A model generated the notes under the pieces. It ran no database searches. It saw only the letters and a program-made list of their open reading frames with translations, and had not been told where the DNA came from. A stretch of DNA of 64,000 nucleotides from Undaria pinnatifida (lineage: Eukaryota > Sar > Phaeophyceae > Laminariales > Alariaceae), in NCBI GenBank assembly GCA_012845835.1, contig JABAKD010000027.1, positions 10,996,790 to 11,060,789 on the forward strand, given 5' to 3'. The translations under genes were made by a program, and so were the position numbers. Below, one piece after another: positions 63,826 to 64,000 of this stretch (its first letter is position 1; the number at the start of each line of letters is the position of its first letter).

Positions 63826-64000
63826 CCCCCCCCCCCCACAGTGACATCCATGTTGAGTGCACACCGGACCAAGGGCCATGAACAGTAGCTCCACTTTAAC
63901 ATTCAGATGGATATACTGTATGGCAGCGAATTTCTGAAGTGCACACTAATAAATCTTAGGGTAACCCGGCGAGAGATATCTAGCGGCAAAATTCGACAAT
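63826..64000. other. unassigned end of window
   Basis: C-run followed by sequence without recognised features. It may be the untranslated region or LTR of the chromovirus. Confidence 0.3.

Overview
This window is eukaryotic, repeat-dominated nuclear DNA in which I recognise no intact host gene. The evidence for a eukaryote is the presence of a tRNA-derived SINE, three kinds of retrotransposon (copia-type LTR, gypsy/chromovirus-type, and a tyrosine-recombinase element), many dispersed non-coding repeats, minisatellites and a 660-bp AAC microsatellite. No bacterial operon structure is visible. The species cannot be fixed from the sequence. A tyrosine-recombinase retroelement beside chromoviruses would fit an alga or other protist, perhaps a stramenopile, but that is inference.

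Layout. 1-15.5 kb: mostly unassigned sequence with two copies of one SINE (792-1112 minus, 4418-4700 plus), scattered copies of a roughly 280-bp dispersed repeat that I call R1 (first seen as a large hairpin at 1313-1875), and two minisatellites (7.4-8.0 and 8.8-9.1 kb). 15.6-22.1 kb: an LTR retrotransposon on the minus strand with two 493-bp LTRs that look identical, a GTAC target duplication, and a primer-binding site matching the whole 3' arm of a tRNA. It sits inside an R1 copy and its interior is decayed, with only a copia RNase H end and one integrase-like scrap. 22.1-30.1 kb: R1 copies (one a second palindrome), C-rich repeats, (GTT)28 and the long AAC array. 30.9-31.3 kb: a strict 50-bp tandem array with a palindromic core.

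31,744-38,505: a tyrosine-recombinase (DIRS order, PAT/Ngaro-like) retroelement with complete split direct repeats A1-ORFs-B1-A2-B2. It encodes Gag with a CCCH zinc finger, a conserved pre-RT region, RT (YVDD)-RNase H, and a tyrosine recombinase (R, H-x-x-R, W, Y). All genes carry stops or frameshifts, although the termini and catalytic motifs are preserved.

38.5-53.6 kb: a 210-bp satellite (40.2-41.1 kb), a C-rich duplication with R1 copies (44.4-45.75 kb), a GGGCCGG minisatellite in two clusters (48.4 and 49.7 kb), a GTTTCACGACGTG minisatellite (50.6 kb) and otherwise unassigned sequence. 53.6-56.3 kb: a GC-rich, frameshifted Gag- or ORF1-like coding remnant. 56.8-63.8 kb: a decayed Ty3/gypsy chromovirus on the plus strand in the order protease, RT, RNase H, integrase, chromodomain, with a mutated RT catalytic box (FIDN) and many stops.

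The elements are in layers: R1 is older than the LTR element that split it, and the coding retroelements are dead or dying while one set of LTRs looks fresh. This suggests recent movement of a non-autonomous element using enzymes supplied from elsewhere. The pattern is that of a heterochromatic or subtelomeric type of region.
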